This document shows, one piece after another, positions 62,618 to 64,000 of a DNA stretch of 64,000 nt (its first letter is position 1; every line of letters begins with the position of its first letter). The position numbers were made by a program, and so were the translations under genes. The notes below the pieces were generated by a model. It was not told the origin of the DNA and did not search any database. It saw nothing but the letters and a program-made list of their open reading frames with translations. Origin of the DNA: Streptomyces sp. SW4. GTDB lineage: Bacteria; Actinomycetota; Actinomycetes; Streptomycetales; Streptomycetaceae. The stretch lies in the NCBI GenBank assembly GCA_003248315.1, contig QKWM01000004.1, positions 1,364,001-1,428,000 of the forward strand. The letters run 5' to 3'.

Positions 62618-64000
62618 GTGAACGACCGTCACCCGTCGGGGACCATGGCGCCCCCGGCCTCGGCTTCCGACGCCGCCTCCGCCCCCTACGGGGCGTACGG
62701 CACCCAGGAAGCCCCGTACGGCGACTTCACCACGCACGGTGGTTACGACGCCACTGGTTTTGCCACCGGCATCCCTTCCGCCACGCCTTTCGAGACCGAC
62801 CCCCTCTTCGGCAGCCTCCCGGCCAGAACGCCGGCTCCTACGACACGGCGCACCCGGCGCCCTACGACGCCACCGGCTCGTACGACACCACCGGCACCTA
62901 CGACACGGCCCACACGACCCACACGACCCAGTGGTCCACGGGAACCCACGAGGCCGCGGCGTACGACACCTACGGGACCCAGCAGCAAGGGGCCTACGAC
63001 ACCGGCGCGTACGACACCGGCGCGTACGACACCGGCGCCTACGACGCGAGCGCCTGGGCGGGCGAGTACCAGCCCCTGCCCGTCGTCCCCGCGCAGGCCA
63101 CCGCCCCGGACGTGTCCGGCCAGTGGGACGCCACCGCGTGGCTCCAGCCGGACCAGTCCGGCAACCCCGCCGACCGGACCCAGCAGTGGGCGTGGGACAC
63201 CCAGTCCTTCGACACCGGCGCCCTCGACGCCACCCAGTGGAACGCGGACGCCACCCCCCAGCAGCACCCGCAGCACGCCGACCACCCGCAGGACTCCCAC
63301 CACCCGCAGGAGACCCAGCCGCAGGACACCGCCCCGCCCCTGGGTGACGAACCGGCGGACACCGGCGAACTCCCCGCGGTCACCGGCCCGCTGCTGCTGG
63401 ACGGCCAGGAGGAGATCACCCCCTCCGGCACCTCCTCCGACACCTCCTACGCCGCCGGCACCGCCGACCTCCCGGCCGCGCCCCGCTCCCCCGCTCCCCC
63501 GCTCCCGCCGCCGTCAGCCCGCCAAGCGTTCGGCGTTGCTGACCATTGCCGTGCCGTCGGCGTGCGTGATGGGCGTCGCCGGATCGCCGCCGCCTCGGTG
63601 GGCGGCCTGGGCGGTGAGGAGAGCAGCGACGCCGCGGCCTCCGTCCCCGACGCGCCGCCGGTGAAACCATCCGCCGCCAACAACAAGCTGGACACGCAGC
63701 TCGCGAGCCTGTCCGCCGGTGCCAGCGACTTCGCCGACCGGGCCAGCCGCACGCAGGAGCGCATCGATCTCAAGGCGCAGCAGGAGGCGGAGAAGAGGCG
63801 CGCGGCGGAGGAGGCGGCCCGCAAGGAGCGGCTCCGCCCGAAGTTCGCGCTGCCGGTCGCCCAGCACGGGCTGAGCGCGTACTACGGCCAGTCCGGCATC
63901 AACTGGATGTCGGTGCACTCCGGCATCGACTTCCCCGTCTCGTACGGCACGCCGGTGATGGCCGCGACCGACGGCACGGTCCGCACGCAGTACAACAGCG
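62618..64000 (+). CDS. M23 (LytM) family metallopeptidase, N-terminal part (partial; apparent frameshifts)
   Basis: The gene runs off the window. A disordered N-terminus of about 290 residues has repeated AYDTG units and many Gln/His/Pro. A membrane helix near residues 300-330 (LLTIAVPSACVMGVAGIAAA) and a coiled, Glu/Arg-rich stretch (QQEAEKRRAAEEAARKERL) follow. The start of the LytM domain is seen, with Zn ligands in VHSGIDFPVSYGTPV. One-base losses near 62822, two near 63490, and one near 63580. It probably cuts peptidoglycan cross-bridges at the outer face. ATG 62645 is an alternative start. Confidence 0.8.

Overview
The window is high-GC Streptomyces-type chromosomal DNA. Codons strongly favour G/C in the third position, many starts are GTG, and the gene order (sdhAB, dacC, trpS, glyA, betaine transport, mdh, folD, purHN, sucCD, icmB-like small subunit) is that of a streptomycete core region. 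No rRNA, tRNA, phage, insertion sequence or CRISPR array was seen. About 35 genes are broken by what look like single-base losses, mostly in G or C runs. In every multi-frame gene the summed length returns to a multiple of three once the inferred deletions are restored, so I read these as draft-sequence errors and annotate the full genes, giving approximate shift positions.

Layout. 1-3.2 kb: end of sdhA, sdhB, a VOC protein, and a three-gene TetR unit with twin operators. 3.2-7 kb: membrane metallophosphoesterase, small membrane protein, D,D-carboxypeptidase, BrkB/YihY protein. 7-11.2 kb: a divergent cluster matching mycobacterial decaprenyl-phosphoryl-arabinose synthesis (GtrA, UbiA, PAP2 / DprE1, DprE2). 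11.2-13.9 kb: a self-regulated ABC exporter operon. 13.9-18.8 kb: 2'-5' RNA ligase-like protein, trpS, glyA, and an ATP-grasp plus lipoprotein pair. 18.8-21.9 kb: MocR regulator divergent from two AhpD-like proteins and a PEP mutase-like enzyme. 21.9-29.3 kb: choline oxidation to glycine betaine (betB, a BetA-like GMC enzyme) with a betaine ABC transporter, next to a MarR-GNAT fusion gene. 30.7-41 kb: mdh, an HTH-DUF2690 protein, DUF3017, folD, an FHA-like protein with a transmembrane kinase, purH, purN. 41-48 kb: membrane proteins, an HTH/sigma-like/TM fusion, sucD and sucC. 48.7-51.3 kb: two secreted low-complexity proteins. 51.6-59.8 kb: a divergent five-gene system (VWA, DUF5682, MoxR ATPase / SWIM, DUF5691). 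60.2-64 kb: small B12-binding mutase subunit, lipase, and an M23 peptidase that runs off the end.

The genes feed a few joint tasks: TCA cycle (sdh, mdh, sucCD), one-carbon and purine supply (glyA, folD, purN, purH), osmoprotection (bet and transporter genes) and cell-wall work (dacC, kinase with a transglycosylase-like ectodomain, M23 peptidase, DPA-type pathway).

The most interesting candidate is the five-gene SWIM-DUF5691 / MoxR-DUF5682-VWA system. Its divergent promoter region carries an 11-bp inverted repeat. The SWIM-side arm is an exact match to the actinobacterial RecA-independent DNA-damage promoter (TTGTCAGTG-N8-TACCTT), placed so that the SWIM transcript would be leaderless. This predicts damage-inducible, PafBC-dependent expression of an uncharacterised system. 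The second candidate is the transmembrane Ser/Thr kinase that carries a lytic-transglycosylase-like domain outside the cell.
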